Shown: positions 1-9,162, numbered from the stretch's first letter. The stretch: 55,311 nucleotides of DNA from Candidatus Dormiibacterota bacterium (GCA_955652705.1 CATPBK010000090.1:1-55311); one strand, 5' to 3'. Program-made: numbers and translations. Notes: generated by a model not told the origin, from the letters alone.

Positions 1-1
1 G

Positions 2-1150
2 GGCTGGGGCGTCTTGCTGCACCTCCCCCGCGAGTACACCCACCTCGAGGCCCTCAACTACGTCTGGCTCAACCCCATCCTGGCCAGCCTGCTGCCGCAG
101 CGCTCCACGCTTTTCGGCTTCAGCCTGCTTTTCATCACGCTTTCTGTCCTTTTCATTGCCAAGGACCGGCCTGCTCCCGACTGGACGCCATTCATCGCAG
201 CCGGCGTGCTGGCTGGGCTCACGCCGGCCTTCCACGTCCACGCTTACGGCACAGCCCTCGCGCTGGCGGCCTTCTGGTGGGTCCTGAACCGACGGGTCGA
301 GTGGGTCGGCTTCTTCCTACCGGCGCTGCTGCTGGCGGCGCCCGCCCTCGCCTTTCTCTGGCCGAGCAGCGGCCTGGGTGTTCGCCTCGACGTTGGCTGG
401 CTGGCGACCAACGGCCAGAACCACGACAACTGGGCCTGGTTCTGGCTGAAGAACACCGGGCTGTTCATCCCGCTCCTGCTCGTGGCGCAGTTCGTGCGCG
501 GCCTCGTGCCTACCGGCTTTCAGCGCCACTTCGCGCCCATGTGGCTTTGGTTCGCGATCCCCAACCTGGTCCTTCTCCACCCCTGGGACTGGGACAACCA
601 GAAGTTCTTCATCTTCTGGGCGCTGCTCGGCGCGCTGCTGATCGGGGCGCTCCTGGCTCGGCTCTTCCAGGGGGGGACGATACGGGCGCTCCTGGCCGCC
701 GGCCTGCTTTTCGTCCTGGTGCTGCCCGGAGCCCTCGATGCGGCGCGGGATACCGACCTGCTGGAGGCGAGCATCTCCTTCGCCGACCCGAACGGGGTGG
801 AGGCCGCGGCCTGGGCTCGGGCCGAGACCGACCCCAAGGCCATCTTCCTCGCGGCCCCCGACCACAACGAGCCCATCCCCAGCCTGGCCGGTCGCCGGGT
901 CGTGATCGGCTACCCGGGGTGGGTCTGGAGCTACGGCTTGACCGACTGGGGCCAGAAGGAGGCGGACGTCGCTCGCATGCTGCGCGGTGACCCGGGCACG
1001 CCGGAGCTGGTCAAGCAGTACCACGTGGCGTACGTGGTGATCGGCCCGCACGAGCGCACGCCCAACTGGCTGGCCAGCCAGACCTACTGGGAGCAGCACG
1101 GCCGGCTCGTGCATTCGAACCTCGAGTACCTGATCTACCGCGTCACCTGA
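2..1150 (+). CDS. Integral membrane protein, 5'-truncated by the window edge
   Basis: The reading frame is open from base 2, so the true start lies upstream. The visible ~383 residues hold about seven hydrophobic segments in the first two thirds (for example around 95-150, 180-300, 310-370, 450-510, 540-590, 600-660 and 680-730 in base coordinates). A soluble C-terminal part of about 130 residues follows. This arrangement, with WVWSYGL and a terminal EYLIYRV, resembles polytopic glycosyltransferase/mannosyltransferase-like proteins of the GT-C type, but no catalytic loop is visible because the N-terminus is missing. The glycosyltransferase assignment is inference; the membrane nature is read directly from the sequence. 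Confidence 0.75.
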   Translation, partial: GWGVLLHLPREYTHLEALNYVWLNPILASLLPQRSTLFGFSLLFITLSVLFIAKDRPAPDWTPFIAAGVLAGLTPAFHVHAYGTALALAAFWWVLNRRVEWVGFFLPALLLAAPALAFLWPSSGLGVRLDVGWLATNGQNHDNWAWFWLKNTGLFIPLLLVAQFVRGLVPTGFQRHFAPMWLWFAIPNLVLLHPWDWDNQKFFIFWALLGALLIGALLARLFQGGTIRALLAAGLLFVLVLPGALDAARDTDLLEASISFADPNGVEAAAWARAETDPKAIFLAAPDHNEPIPSLAGRRVVIGYPGWVWSYGLTDWGQKEADVARMLRGDPGTPELVKQYHVAYVVIGPHERTPNWLASQTYWEQHGRLVHSNLEYLIYRVT

Positions 1151-1168
1151 CGCGGCGCAGTACCCGAG

Positions 1169-1699
1169 CTAGCCGGCCGGCTCCTCGGCAATGCCGAGCC
1201 GGCGGGAGATCTTCCGCAGTTCGCGGTCGAAGCGCTCGAGCCGGTGCAGGACCTGGAGCAGGACTTCGTCCTGGACTTCCAGGTGCGTCATCACCGACTT
1301 GACCTCCTCCTCCGACTTGACGCCTTCTTCGTAAGCCTGCTGGGCCAGGAGCCGGCTCCGAGCGGAAATGCGGTTCAGCGCCATCAGGACTAGCGGCATG
1401 CCGAAGGCGGCTTCAAAGCTCAGGATGAGATTCAGGAGCTGGAACGGGTAGGCGTCCCAGTGGCGCGTGAAGCCCAGCGCGTTCAGGACAATCCAGAGCA
1501 GCAGCAGGACGCCCTGGAAGATGACAAACGTCCAGCTCCCGACCACCCGAGCGAAGTCGCCGGCGATCCGGTCGCCGGCCTTCAGCCGCCGGTCGTGCTC
1601 CTGGTTGACGTCGCGCACAGGCGGGTGCTCGTGGCGATGTCTGACCAGGCTGCGCGTGATGTCGTCCAGTTCTCGGGCCACGGCCATCGGCCGAAGCAT
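1169..1699 (-). CDS. DUF1003 family membrane protein
   Basis: A 176-residue protein. Residues about 45-115 carry the DUF1003 signature: a basic entry (DRIAGDFARVVGSWTF), a first transmembrane helix (FVIFQGVLLLLWIVLNALGF), the DAYPFQLLNLILSFEAAF loop and a second helix ending ALNRISARSRLLAQ. A charged helical tail of about 60 residues follows, with heptad-like LEVQDEVLLQVLHRLERF, probably coiled coil. The family has no firmly established biochemical role. Start choice is ATG at 1699, with a second ATG at 1687 also possible. The gene ends tail to tail with the upstream membrane protein gene, 18 bases apart. Confidence 0.85.
   Translation of the reverse strand: MLRPMAVARELDDITRSLVRHRHEHPPVRDVNQEHDRRLKAGDRIAGDFARVVGSWTFVIFQGVLLLLWIVLNALGFTRHWDAYPFQLLNLILSFEAAFGMPLVLMALNRISARSRLLAQQAYEEGVKSEEEVKSVMTHLEVQDEVLLQVLHRLERFDRELRKISRRLGIAEEPAG
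1172..1206. terminator. Possible bidirectional hairpin at convergent gene ends
   Basis: An imperfect inverted repeat lies at the end of the DUF1003 gene, just beyond the stop of the upstream gene. Its core stem is CTCGGC (1184-1189) against GCCGAG (1193-1198) with loop AAT, flanked by GCCGGC on both sides. There is no U-tract, so an intrinsic terminator role is only plausible; the repeat also encodes the DUF1003 C-terminus. Confidence 0.25.
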
Positions 1700-1743
1700 A
1701 CCGCCAACCTACAAAAAGTGGCCCCGATCCCGGCGGTTGAACA

Positions 1744-2553
1744 CTAGATTTGGCATCCCCGGCAGAAGTTGAGGGGCTCGCGGTTCGAGCCCAACTGGCT
1801 GATCCGGTGGCCGCAGCGCGGGCAGGTCTTGCCGCCCTTGGCGTGGACCGCCATAAACGAGCGGTTCTGCTTGGACTCGTCGTAGTCAGGGTCGGCCAGA
1901 ATCGCCTCGACTGCCCGTCCGAGCACGTTGGGGATGGCCGAGTAGAGCGCCTCCTCCTCTTCAGCCTTGAGGCTCGACCGGCGGCGCAAGGGCAGCAGCC
2001 GCGCTTCGAAGAGGATCTCGTCCGAGTAGGCGTTGCCGACCCCGGCCAGGAAAGCCTGGTTCCGAAGGAGGTCTTTCAGCTCGTCGCGGTAGCGCCGCAG
2101 GCGCTGCCGGAAAGGCTCGAGGCCCATCGCCGGCACGGTGTCCGCCTCGGGACCGAGCTCCGCCCAGCCCGGCACCTCGGCCGGGTCGGTGACCCAGTAG
2201 ATCCGGCCCATCTCCCGGAAGTCCGTGTAGCGCAGCTCCTGGCGGCCTTCCAGCCGGAGCGAGAAGACCCACGTTCCGGGCGGATTGCTGTCGCCGGCCG
2301 CGAGCTGGAAACGTCCCCCGAGCATGGGGTTGATAACGAGGCTGCGGGCAGCGTCGAGCGCAAACACAAGGTGCTTGCCACGCCGCGTCAGCGAGCGGAT
2401 GCGGCGGCCGGGCACTTCGTGGGCGAACTCCTCGACCGGATAGCGGAGGAGATGCGCCTTCTTTGGGTTGACGTCGACGCCGGTCACCATCTGGTCGATT
2501 AGACCGGGGCTCAACCGGATCCGGAGCGCTTCGAGCTCGGGCAACTCAGGCAT
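1744..2553 (-). CDS. mutM: Formamidopyrimidine-DNA glycosylase (Fpg/MutM)
   Basis: A base-excision repair enzyme that removes 8-oxoguanine and formamidopyrimidines from DNA and nicks the site by beta,delta-elimination. The ATG at 2553 is chosen because it gives MPELPELE, placing the catalytic Pro2 and Glu3 correctly, and because GGAAG stands four bases upstream; the frame extends five codons further upstream but that would bury Pro2. The 269-residue length is normal. A C-terminal zinc finger is visible (CPRCGH ... NFCRGC). The helix-two-turn-helix region lies around LRNQAFLAGVGNAYSDEIL. The gene stands alone, 44 bases from DUF1003. Released 8-oxoguanine could in principle feed the 8-oxoguanine deaminase gene at 37658. 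Confidence 0.95.
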   Translation of the reverse strand: MPELPELEALRIRLSPGLIDQMVTGVDVNPKKAHLLRYPVEEFAHEVPGRRIRSLTRRGKHLVFALDAARSLVINPMLGGRFQLAAGDSNPPGTWVFSLRLEGRQELRYTDFREMGRIYWVTDPAEVPGWAELGPEADTVPAMGLEPFRQRLRRYRDELKDLLRNQAFLAGVGNAYSDEILFEARLLPLRRRSSLKAEEEEALYSAIPNVLGRAVEAILADPDYDESKQNRSFMAVHAKGGKTCPRCGHRISQLGSNREPLNFCRGCQI

Positions 2554-2600
2554 TTGCTTCCGGTCCAATCATGCCCAACGTTCGTTAAGCTGCCGCCCAG

Positions 2601-3443
2601 ATGCCGGGCATCATCACCTCGGTAGGGCTTCATCGCGGCGTTCCCATCCAGATCCCGATCACCGACCCGGTCGAGCTCAGCTTCGCCGTCTACTACACGC
2701 CGACCTACCCGCCGCTCGGTGAGAAAGACCTGCGCGAGCGGACCCCCGCCTGGATCGACGCCCACGTGGGCGAGCCTTTGCGGTCGACCGTGAAGCAATT
2801 CCTGCCGCAGCTCTGGTACATCGAGAGCTCGAAGTCGGTCATGCCGCAGCCGCCCAAGGAGGGCGTCGGTGCGGAGGAAGCGAGGCGGCTCGACGCCGGC
2901 TACCAGGTCATCACGGTTAACGCGCGCGATCCCAACCGGGTCCCGCGGGTCGGCCTCTGGGCGGCGCTGGCGTCGGCTTACGCGGCGGTTGAGGCCCTGA
3001 ACGGCGTGGCCTCCGACCAGGCCGCGCTTCGGCTGCTGCCGCTCCAGCCAGAACCGATCCCGGCCTACGGCGAAGTGTCGGCTGCCAGGTTCGTGAGGCC
3101 GGTGAGGATCGCGGACGCGGCCGGGCAGCCCTGGCTGATCGCCTCCGGAGTCTCCAAGTTCGGCTTCGCCGACCTCCAGATGCCGCAGATCGAGGGCGGC
3201 GAGGCGCTCCTCCTCGGCACCGCCCAGTACTTGCTAGACACCGTGCTCAGGATGGCCGCCCAGGTGCAGCCCGTCCCGGCTATCGAGGTCGGACCTATCC
3301 TCATGCTCGACCCGGCCACGCTGGCCCGGGGCGGCGTCGGCTACGCGGGCGGCGGTGCGCCCCAGGTGGTGCTGGAGTACCTGCCGGCGGAAGGGGCTCG
3401 GCGGCCGCTGATCAACGGGGCGATGTTCATCCCGCCCGTCTAG
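2601..3443 (+). CDS. Protein of unknown function, 280 aa
   Basis: No family is recognised. The frame has strong GC third-position bias and no competing frame of the same quality, so it is probably real. It starts with ATG at 2601 (MPGIITSVGLHRGVPIQIPI). There is no signal peptide and no clear transmembrane helix. An Ala-rich stretch around residues 120-150 (LWAALASAYAAVEALNGVAS) and a Gly-rich region near the C-terminus (RGGVGYAGGGAPQ) are the visible features. It looks like a soluble cytoplasmic protein. Its last 17 bases overlap the end of the HIT gene on the other strand. Confidence 0.6.
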   Translation: MPGIITSVGLHRGVPIQIPITDPVELSFAVYYTPTYPPLGEKDLRERTPAWIDAHVGEPLRSTVKQFLPQLWYIESSKSVMPQPPKEGVGAEEARRLDAGYQVITVNARDPNRVPRVGLWAALASAYAAVEALNGVASDQAALRLLPLQPEPIPAYGEVSAARFVRPVRIADAAGQPWLIASGVSKFGFADLQMPQIEGGEALLLGTAQYLLDTVLRMAAQVQPVPAIEVGPILMLDPATLARGGVGYAGGGAPQVVLEYLPAEGARRPLINGAMFIPPV

Positions 3444-3840
3444 CGCGCCCAGCGTCGAGCAGCGCCCGTTTCATACTCGCCAGGTCGGCCGGCGAGCGAT
3501 GGAAGGTGGCGCGGCCGTCTACCGCGCCAGCCTCGTACGGATCGCCGGCGTAGCGGGGATAGAGGTGCATATGCAAGTGGGGGACCGTGTTCCCGTGGAT
3601 CTCGTAGTTCATCTTCAGCGGCTGCAAAAGCTGATGCAGCGCCCGCCCCGCCAACATGCAGTCCTCCCAGAAGGCGAGCCGCTCCTTCAGCTGGAGCTCA
3701 AAAGGCTCGACCACATGCCGCTTGGCCACGACGCACGCGTAGCCCGGCAATGGCGCGGCGGGCGGCGCGCTGATCCAACTGGCCGGCAGCTCGGCGATGA
3801 CGTCGAGAGGGCTTCCGCGCTCGCAGATCGGGCACGACAT
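3427..3840 (-). CDS. HIT family hydrolase, translationally coupled to dnaE2
   Basis: A 137-residue histidine-triad protein. The catalytic motif is HLHMHLYPRY near residues 85-95, preceded by HGNTVP, and an N-terminal CPIC resembles the zinc ligand pair of many HIT proteins. Family members hydrolyse nucleoside phosphoramidates, dinucleoside polyphosphates or AMP-linked compounds; the substrate here is unknown. Its ATG lies one base after the dnaE2 stop, and AGGTGAG covering that stop can serve as its ribosome binding site. It is therefore very probably the last gene of the imuA-imuB-dnaE2 operon and shares its SOS control (inference). Confidence 0.88.
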   Translation of the reverse strand: MSCPICERGSPLDVIAELPASWISAPPAAPLPGYACVVAKRHVVEPFELQLKERLAFWEDCMLAGRALHQLLQPLKMNYEIHGNTVPHLHMHLYPRYAGDPYEAGAVDGRATFHRSPADLASMKRALLDAGRARRAG

Positions 3841-3841
3841 C

Positions 3842-6800
3842 TCACCTGTAATCGTGCGACTCGGGGAGTGTGCGGTCCTTTCCCTGCAAACCGAGAACTG
3901 ATTTGGCGAGCACCGAGTGGACGCCGTCCTCGCGCTGCATGACGCCTTCGATGACGAGGATCGAGTTGGAGTTGGCGACCCGGCGGTAGCGCTCGTAGAC
4001 GTCCGGGTAGAAGGTCACGTTGACGTGGCCCTGCTCGTCTTCGAGGGTGAAGAAGCGCAGACGTTTGGCGGTGCCGGGGGCCTGGCGAACGATGACCAGC
4101 CCGCCCACGCGCACCGTGCGCCCGGTGGGCACTTGGGCCGCGGCCAGGCTGTCGACGACGCCAAGCGCGTCAAGGCGCTCCCGCCAGTAATGGACCAGAT
4201 GGCGGCCGGTCGAGAGCTCGCTGATCGCGTACTCGAGGCCGGTCGATTCGAGCGGAGTGACGGAGGGCAGATCGGGCTCCTTGCCATTCAGCCGGAAGGC
4301 CGGCTCGGGGTCCAGGCCACGCCTGCGACCCCGGCCGCGGCGGCTCTCCTGCCAGCGCCAGAGCAGGGTCCGCCGGGGCGTGCCCAGCGACTCGAAGGCG
4401 CCGACCATGATCAGGTTCTGGATCGCCTCTGCGCTGGGCGGGTTGGGCCGCATCCGCTCTGAGAATTCGTCGAAGCTCCCGAACGCGCCCTGGGCGCGCT
4501 CGATCTTGATCGCCTCCCGTCCGCCGCTGCCCAGCTCCTTCACATAGTTCAAGCCGAGGCGGATTCGATCCGAGCCCTCCGGCAGGCAGCGGTCGGCGCT
4601 CTTGTTGATGTCGACGGGCAGCAGGGCCGTGCCGTGGCGCTTGGCGTCCTCGACCAGCACGCTCGGGTGGTAGAAGCCCATCGGCTGGTTGTTCAGGAGG
4701 CCGCAGTAGTACTCGGCGGGGTGCTCGATCCGGAGCCAGGCAGTTTCGTAGGACGTGCGCGCGAAGGCGGCCGCGTGGGAGCGGCAGAACCCAAAGGCGG
4801 CGAACCCTTCGATCGCGTGGAAGAGCTCTTCGGCGATCCCGGTCGAGACGTCGTTCTGAAGGCAGCCTTCGAGGAAGCCGTCGTGGAGGCTGCGCATCTC
4901 GATGTGCGAGCGGTGGCGGTTCATCGCCCGCCTGAACCCATCCGCCTGGCCGGCGGTCATGCCGGCCACGGCGATGCAGATCTCCAGGATCTGCTCCTGG
5001 TAAAGGATCACGCCGAGCGTGTCGCGGAGGATCGGCTCCAGCAGGGGGTGCAGGTAGGTGACCGGCTCTCGCCCCTGCTTGCGGCGGATGTAGGGGTGGA
5101 CGGCGTTGCCCTGGATGGGCCCGGGCCGGATGATCGCCACCTCTACGACCAGGTCGTTGAAGCAGTTGGGGCGCGTGCGTGGCAGCGTCTGCATCTGGGC
5201 ACGCGACTCGATCTGGAAGACTCCGATGGTGTCGGCCTCGCTGACCGTCTCGTAGACGCGTGGGTCATCCAGCGGGAGCCGGTCGAGGTCGGGCCGGGCG
5301 CCGGTCCGCTGCTCGACCAGGTCCAGGCACTCGGCCACGACCGAAAGCGTGCGCAGCCCGAGCATGTCCATCTTGATCAGGCCAAGATCCTCGACGTCGT
5401 CCTTGTCGAACTGGACCACGACGCGGCCGGGCATGGTGGCCGGCTCGACGGGGGCGATGTCCACAAGAGGCTCGCCCGTGACGAGCATGCCGCCGACGTG
5501 GATCGAGAGGTGGCGCGGGAAGTTCAGGGCCTGGTTGCAGAGGGTGGTGAACTGCCGCCAGGGGGCGGAGCCGGTGAGGTGCTCGAAGCCGGCCTGCTGG
5601 GTGGTCTCCTCGAGCGATTCGGGGAACCAGGAATCGACTGACTTGGCGAGTTTGTCGACGACGTCAGGCGGAAAGCCGAGCGCCTTCCCGACCTGGCGGG
5701 CGGCCATGCGGGGTTGGAAGGTGACGACATTGCAGACCATGCCCGTCCGCTCCCAGCCGTACTTGTCGTAGACGTACTGGATGACCTGCTCGCGGTGCTC
5801 GGTGGAGAAGTCGATGTCGATGTCGGGCGTGGTCTTCATCTCCTCGTGGAGAAACCGCTCGAAAAGCAGGTTGTGCTCGATGGGGTCGACGCGGGTGATG
5901 CCGAGCACGTAGGCCACGATCGAGTCGGCGGCGCTGCCCCGCCCCTGGCCCGGCACGCCGTGCTCTTTGGCGAAGCGCATCAGGTCCCAGTTGATGAGGA
6001 AGAACTCGGCGAGGCCGGTCTTCTCGATCACCTCGAGCTCTTTCTGGAGCCTTTTCGTGACGGGCGGTGTGATCGGGTGGTAGCGCTCGCGAGCGCCCTG
6101 CTGGCAGAGCTGGTAGAGGTAGCTGTAGGGCGTCTCGCCGTCCGGGACGGGGTAGCCGGGAAAGCGGACCTGGCTGAAGTCGAGGTCGACGGCGCATTCT
6201 TGGGCCAGCTCCCAGCCGGTGGCGAGTGCCTCTGGGTAGGCGCCGAGCACGGATTGCATTTCGCGACGATCTTTCAAAAACCACTCGGAGTTGGGCTTGA
6301 GCAGCGAGCGCGCCTCCTCCAGCGTCAGGCGGTTCTTGATCGCCGTCATCACGTCGTGCAGCGGCCGGCGGGCAGGGAGGTGGTAGTGGACGTTGTTGGT
6401 GGCGACCGTGCGCACCTTGCAGCGCGCCGCGAGCTCTGCCTGGCCGGCCGCCAGCCAGCCGTCCTCGGGCTGCAGGTGGTTCTGGAGCTCGACGAAGACG
6501 TCGTCTTTGCCGAGCGCGTCCTGGAGCTGGCGGAGCCGGCGCTCGCCGACCGGCTTGCAGCCGGTCAGCACGAAGAGGCCAACCTGGTGCTCGGCCAGCT
6601 TCTCGAGCGTGGTGCGCGCCTCGCCCTTCGGCTGGTCCTTGTGGGCCAGGCTCACAAGCCGCGTCAAGTTGGACCAGCCCCGCATGTTCCTGGCCAGCAG
6701 GACCAGGTGACGGCCGTCCACCTCGAGCTCGGTCCCGAGGACGGGCCGGATACCGACCCGCCTGGCGTGGTTCAGGAACTTGACCGCGCCGTAGACGCCG

Positions 6801-6931
6801 GCGTGGTCGGTGAGGGCGAGGGCGGGCATGCCCAGTGCGGCCGCTTGCTCGACCAGCTCCTCTGGATGCGAGGCGCCGTCCAGGAAGGAGTAGTTGGAGT
6901 GGCAGTGAAGCTCGACGAACGGCTCAGTCAT
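3842..6931 (-). CDS. dnaE2: Error-prone DNA polymerase III alpha subunit DnaE2
   Basis: A C-family polymerase of 1029 residues, the translesion partner of ImuA/ImuB in the SOS mutasome. The N-terminal PHP domain begins FVELHCHSNYSFLDGA and includes LTDHAGVYGAVKF. The palm has the catalytic acidic motif PDIDIDFSTEHRE (Asp370, Asp372, Asp374) and a later KMDMLGLRTLSVV. Helix-hairpin-helix and OB-fold regions follow (NLIMVGAFESLG; VRVGGLVIVRQAPGTAKRL). The length fits DnaE2 rather than the longer replicative DnaE1. The ATG overlaps the imuB stop in ATGACTGA, so translation is coupled, and the gene is co-directional with imuA and the HIT gene. Confidence 0.95.
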   Translation of the reverse strand: MTEPFVELHCHSNYSFLDGASHPEELVEQAAALGMPALALTDHAGVYGAVKFLNHARRVGIRPVLGTELEVDGRHLVLLARNMRGWSNLTRLVSLAHKDQPKGEARTTLEKLAEHQVGLFVLTGCKPVGERRLRQLQDALGKDDVFVELQNHLQPEDGWLAAGQAELAARCKVRTVATNNVHYHLPARRPLHDVMTAIKNRLTLEEARSLLKPNSEWFLKDRREMQSVLGAYPEALATGWELAQECAVDLDFSQVRFPGYPVPDGETPYSYLYQLCQQGARERYHPITPPVTKRLQKELEVIEKTGLAEFFLINWDLMRFAKEHGVPGQGRGSAADSIVAYVLGITRVDPIEHNLLFERFLHEEMKTTPDIDIDFSTEHREQVIQYVYDKYGWERTGMVCNVVTFQPRMAARQVGKALGFPPDVVDKLAKSVDSWFPESLEETTQQAGFEHLTGSAPWRQFTTLCNQALNFPRHLSIHVGGMLVTGEPLVDIAPVEPATMPGRVVVQFDKDDVEDLGLIKMDMLGLRTLSVVAECLDLVEQRTGARPDLDRLPLDDPRVYETVSEADTIGVFQIESRAQMQTLPRTRPNCFNDLVVEVAIIRPGPIQGNAVHPYIRRKQGREPVTYLHPLLEPILRDTLGVILYQEQILEICIAVAGMTAGQADGFRRAMNRHRSHIEMRSLHDGFLEGCLQNDVSTGIAEELFHAIEGFAAFGFCRSHAAAFARTSYETAWLRIEHPAEYYCGLLNNQPMGFYHPSVLVEDAKRHGTALLPVDINKSADRCLPEGSDRIRLGLNYVKELGSGGREAIKIERAQGAFGSFDEFSERMRPNPPSAEAIQNLIMVGAFESLGTPRRTLLWRWQESRRGRGRRRGLDPEPAFRLNGKEPDLPSVTPLESTGLEYAISELSTGRHLVHYWRERLDALGVVDSLAAAQVPTGRTVRVGGLVIVRQAPGTAKRLRFFTLEDEQGHVNVTFYPDVYERYRRVANSNSILVIEGVMQREDGVHSVLAKSVLGLQGKDRTLPESHDYR

Positions 6932-8440
6932 AGATCCGTTCCAGGAACCACTGGTCCTGGTGGAGGTCGTGAAAGACCTCGCAGAGCAGCTCTGACGAGA
7001 GGATCACCTTCCAGTACTCACGCGCGACCGGCCGTGCCCACCAGTCGGTCTCGGCCAGCCAGCGGGCGGTGGGGCTCAACGGCCCGAGCAGCGGACCGTG
7101 CGTGATCCGGCCGGGCGCGCCCGCGGGGCTCAGCTCGACCTCGACCGGGATGGGCGGGTCGCACAGCCGCGTCAAGGTGCGCGATGTGGAAAAAAGCCAA
7201 GGTCGCGTGAAAGGCGCGGATTCTCGTCGATGACCGGCACCGGCCGGGAGCGGCGAGTGCTGATGGGCGCGTCGGAGGCGCCGAGTGCATGCCAATGAAA
7301 GCGCTGGCTGGGGACCGGCGAGGCGGGCAGCGCCGGCTCGGGCTGCAACGCGACTTCGGCGCCGTGGCGCTCCTGGAGCCGCTCCAGCGCCGCCTTGACT
7401 TCGTCTGCTGAGCCGTCGCCTCGCGCCCAGAGCCGGAGCTGCCGGCGCCCGGCCGCCTCCAGCAGGGGCAGCTCGATCCGCATCTCCTCGACAGGTGCGG
7501 CGGGCTGCCACTCGCGCAGCCAGGCGCCCACCAGCCCGAACAGCTCGGCTGTGCTGCTGAGTGGGTGGCGGACGAGCGACTCTTTTTCTTCAGTGTCGAG
7601 CCGCACCCGCAGCTGCTTGGCCCCCGCGCCGCGCAGTGCCAGCTCCTGGGCGAGGTCGTTGCAGAGCGCCCGGCCTACGAAGAGCAGCGCCTCCCGCTCC
7701 TCCACCGGTGGGTCGAACTGGCGGTGGGCGGAGGTCGTGGCGGGCGGCGTCCAGGGGGTGAGCCGGTCTGGCTCGAGCCCGCGCGCCCGCTCGACCGCCA
7801 GCCGGCCCGGCTTGCCGAGCTGCGACTCGAGCTGGCGAGGACCGATCCGGGCCACGTCGGCGAGCGTGCGCAGCCCGAGCAGGTCGAGCTGCTCCAGCTG
7901 CCAGGGCTCGAGGTCGAGCTCGGAGGTGGGGAGGGGGGCCAGGAAGGGAGCCGCGTCCGCCACTCGCAGCAGCCTCCCCGACCGTGCCCTCGCGGCCGCC
8001 AGCCGGGCGCTGAACGGCCCCGGCGCCAGGCCCAGACGGGGGTCGGCGCCGGTCGCCTGGCGCAGCCGCCGCCGCATTTCGCGGACCGCCTCGGTCGCCT
8101 GGACTACGCCTGCAAGGTCGATCCAGGCGCAGCCGTCGAGGCGCGCTTCGACGACCGGCGAGAGGTCGTAGAGCGCCGCGCAGATCAGCTCGCGGAGGCG
8201 CCCGGCCGCCGCCGGGTCGGGGTCGAGTAGGACCGCGTCAGGACAGAGCTGCTGGGCCTGGCGCTGGCTCATTCCGACCCGGACGCCGAACTCCTCCGCC
8301 TCGGGCGAGGCACAGATGATGTGTTCGCGCCAGGCGCCGACAACCACCGGCCGCCCGTAGAGGTCCGGCCGCTGAGCCAGCTCGTAGTGAGCCGTCAGAC
8401 CACAGCAGACTCGCGCTCTTCCTGATCCTCTTCCGTCCAT
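6924..8440 (-). pseudogene. imuB: ImuB, Y-family polymerase-like protein, broken by a one-base frameshift
   Basis: ImuB is a catalytically inactive Y-family polymerase homologue that links ImuA/RecA-like protein, DnaE2 and the beta clamp. The 5' frame (8440 to 7172, 422 aa) starts MDGRGSGRARVCCGLTAHYE and has the expected LYGRPVVVGA region and little-finger domain. It then stops at ...GFFPHRAP. The expected ImuB C-terminus continues in the -1 frame down to 6924 (PPIPVEVEL, DWWARPVAREYW, DQWFLERIYD). The frames join at a run of six T on the coding strand (7195-7190): one extra T would give a 505-residue protein, the usual ImuB size. This is a natural mutation, an assembly error or slippage at the homopolymer. 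It overlaps imuA by 46 bases and dnaE2 by 8. Confidence 0.85.
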
Positions 8441-9162
8441 TCCCGCTCCACCTCAGTCATGACGCATTCCGGCGTAAGGTCAGCGCCCAGCGGGTAGTTG
8501 ATCTCGAGCTCGGTGCTCGCCCCGGGCATTCCGACCTTGTTCTTGACGCAGGTCACCCGCGTCCTCAAGCCGACCAGCTCGCCACGGTCGAACCGCCAGC
8601 CGGTCCGCTCACAGCTGAAGCTCAGGCTGGAGGCGTGGGCGAGTGCCCGCGGTGACTCTTCGACCACCGCCAGAACCACCGCCTCCGACCGCTCGGCCGC
8701 CGCCGCCAGGAGCGGCAGCCAGGGCTCGGCCGCCGCCGCGACACGCGCCGGCAGGCTCAGCAGCAGGAAGCCAGCGCCGGCTCGAGCCAGCCCGGTCGCC
8801 GCCTCGCCGGTCGCCTCGGCGCCGGGTGGGCGGACCACGGTCAGCGCGGAGAGCTCGGGCTCGAACTCCAGCAGCGCCCAGGGGTCGAAGCTCTGCCCGG
8901 GGTCGATCGCGATCGCCTGCGCGAAGTCGTGGGTCGCCTGCGCCAGCAGAGCCAGCCCGAGGCTCGACTTGCCGCAGGTCGCCCGGCCCTGGAGCACGGC
9001 GATCCGACCCTTTGGCAAACCCTGGATCCCGGTCAGGCGGTCGATCGCCTCGACGCCGCTGGGCCAGGACTCGCCTGCCGGCAGCGTGTCGACGCGCGCC
9101 AGCGCCTGCTCGCCGAAGCGGAGGTGGATGACGTCGATCGCGCGCGTGAGCTCTTCTTGCAT
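8395..9162 (-). CDS. imuA: ImuA, RecA-like mutagenesis protein
   Basis: A 255-residue RecA/SulA-like ATPase-fold protein, first gene of the mutasome operon. The N-terminus (MQEELTRAIDVIHLRFGE) resembles the RecA N-terminal helix, and a P-loop-like GRATCGKSS follows GLPKGRIAVLQ. The rest matches the truncated RecA core of ImuA proteins, which lack the RecA C-terminal domain. The start at 9162 lies about 70 bases from the predicted transcription start of a LexA-controlled promoter. Assignment rests on the P-loop, the size and the synteny with imuB and dnaE2; a diverged RecA paralogue is the only serious alternative. Confidence 0.88.
   Translation of the reverse strand: MQEELTRAIDVIHLRFGEQALARVDTLPAGESWPSGVEAIDRLTGIQGLPKGRIAVLQGRATCGKSSLGLALLAQATHDFAQAIAIDPGQSFDPWALLEFEPELSALTVVRPPGAEATGEAATGLARAGAGFLLLSLPARVAAAAEPWLPLLAAAAERSEAVVLAVVEESPRALAHASSLSFSCERTGWRFDRGELVGLRTRVTCVKNKVGMPGASTELEINYPLGADLTPECVMTEVEREWTEEDQEERESAVV

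Noticed and set aside
4634-7105. Long plus-strand frames opposite dnaE2
   Set aside because: dnaE2 is unmistakable on the minus strand; the plus frames are low-complexity antisense translations.
7190-7195. Classical dnaX-type -1 programmed frameshift in imuB
   Set aside because: The slip site C-TTT-TTT does not fit the X-XXY-YYZ pattern well and I see no clear stimulatory structure; a simple one-base deletion or read error is more likely, though slippage is kept as an option.
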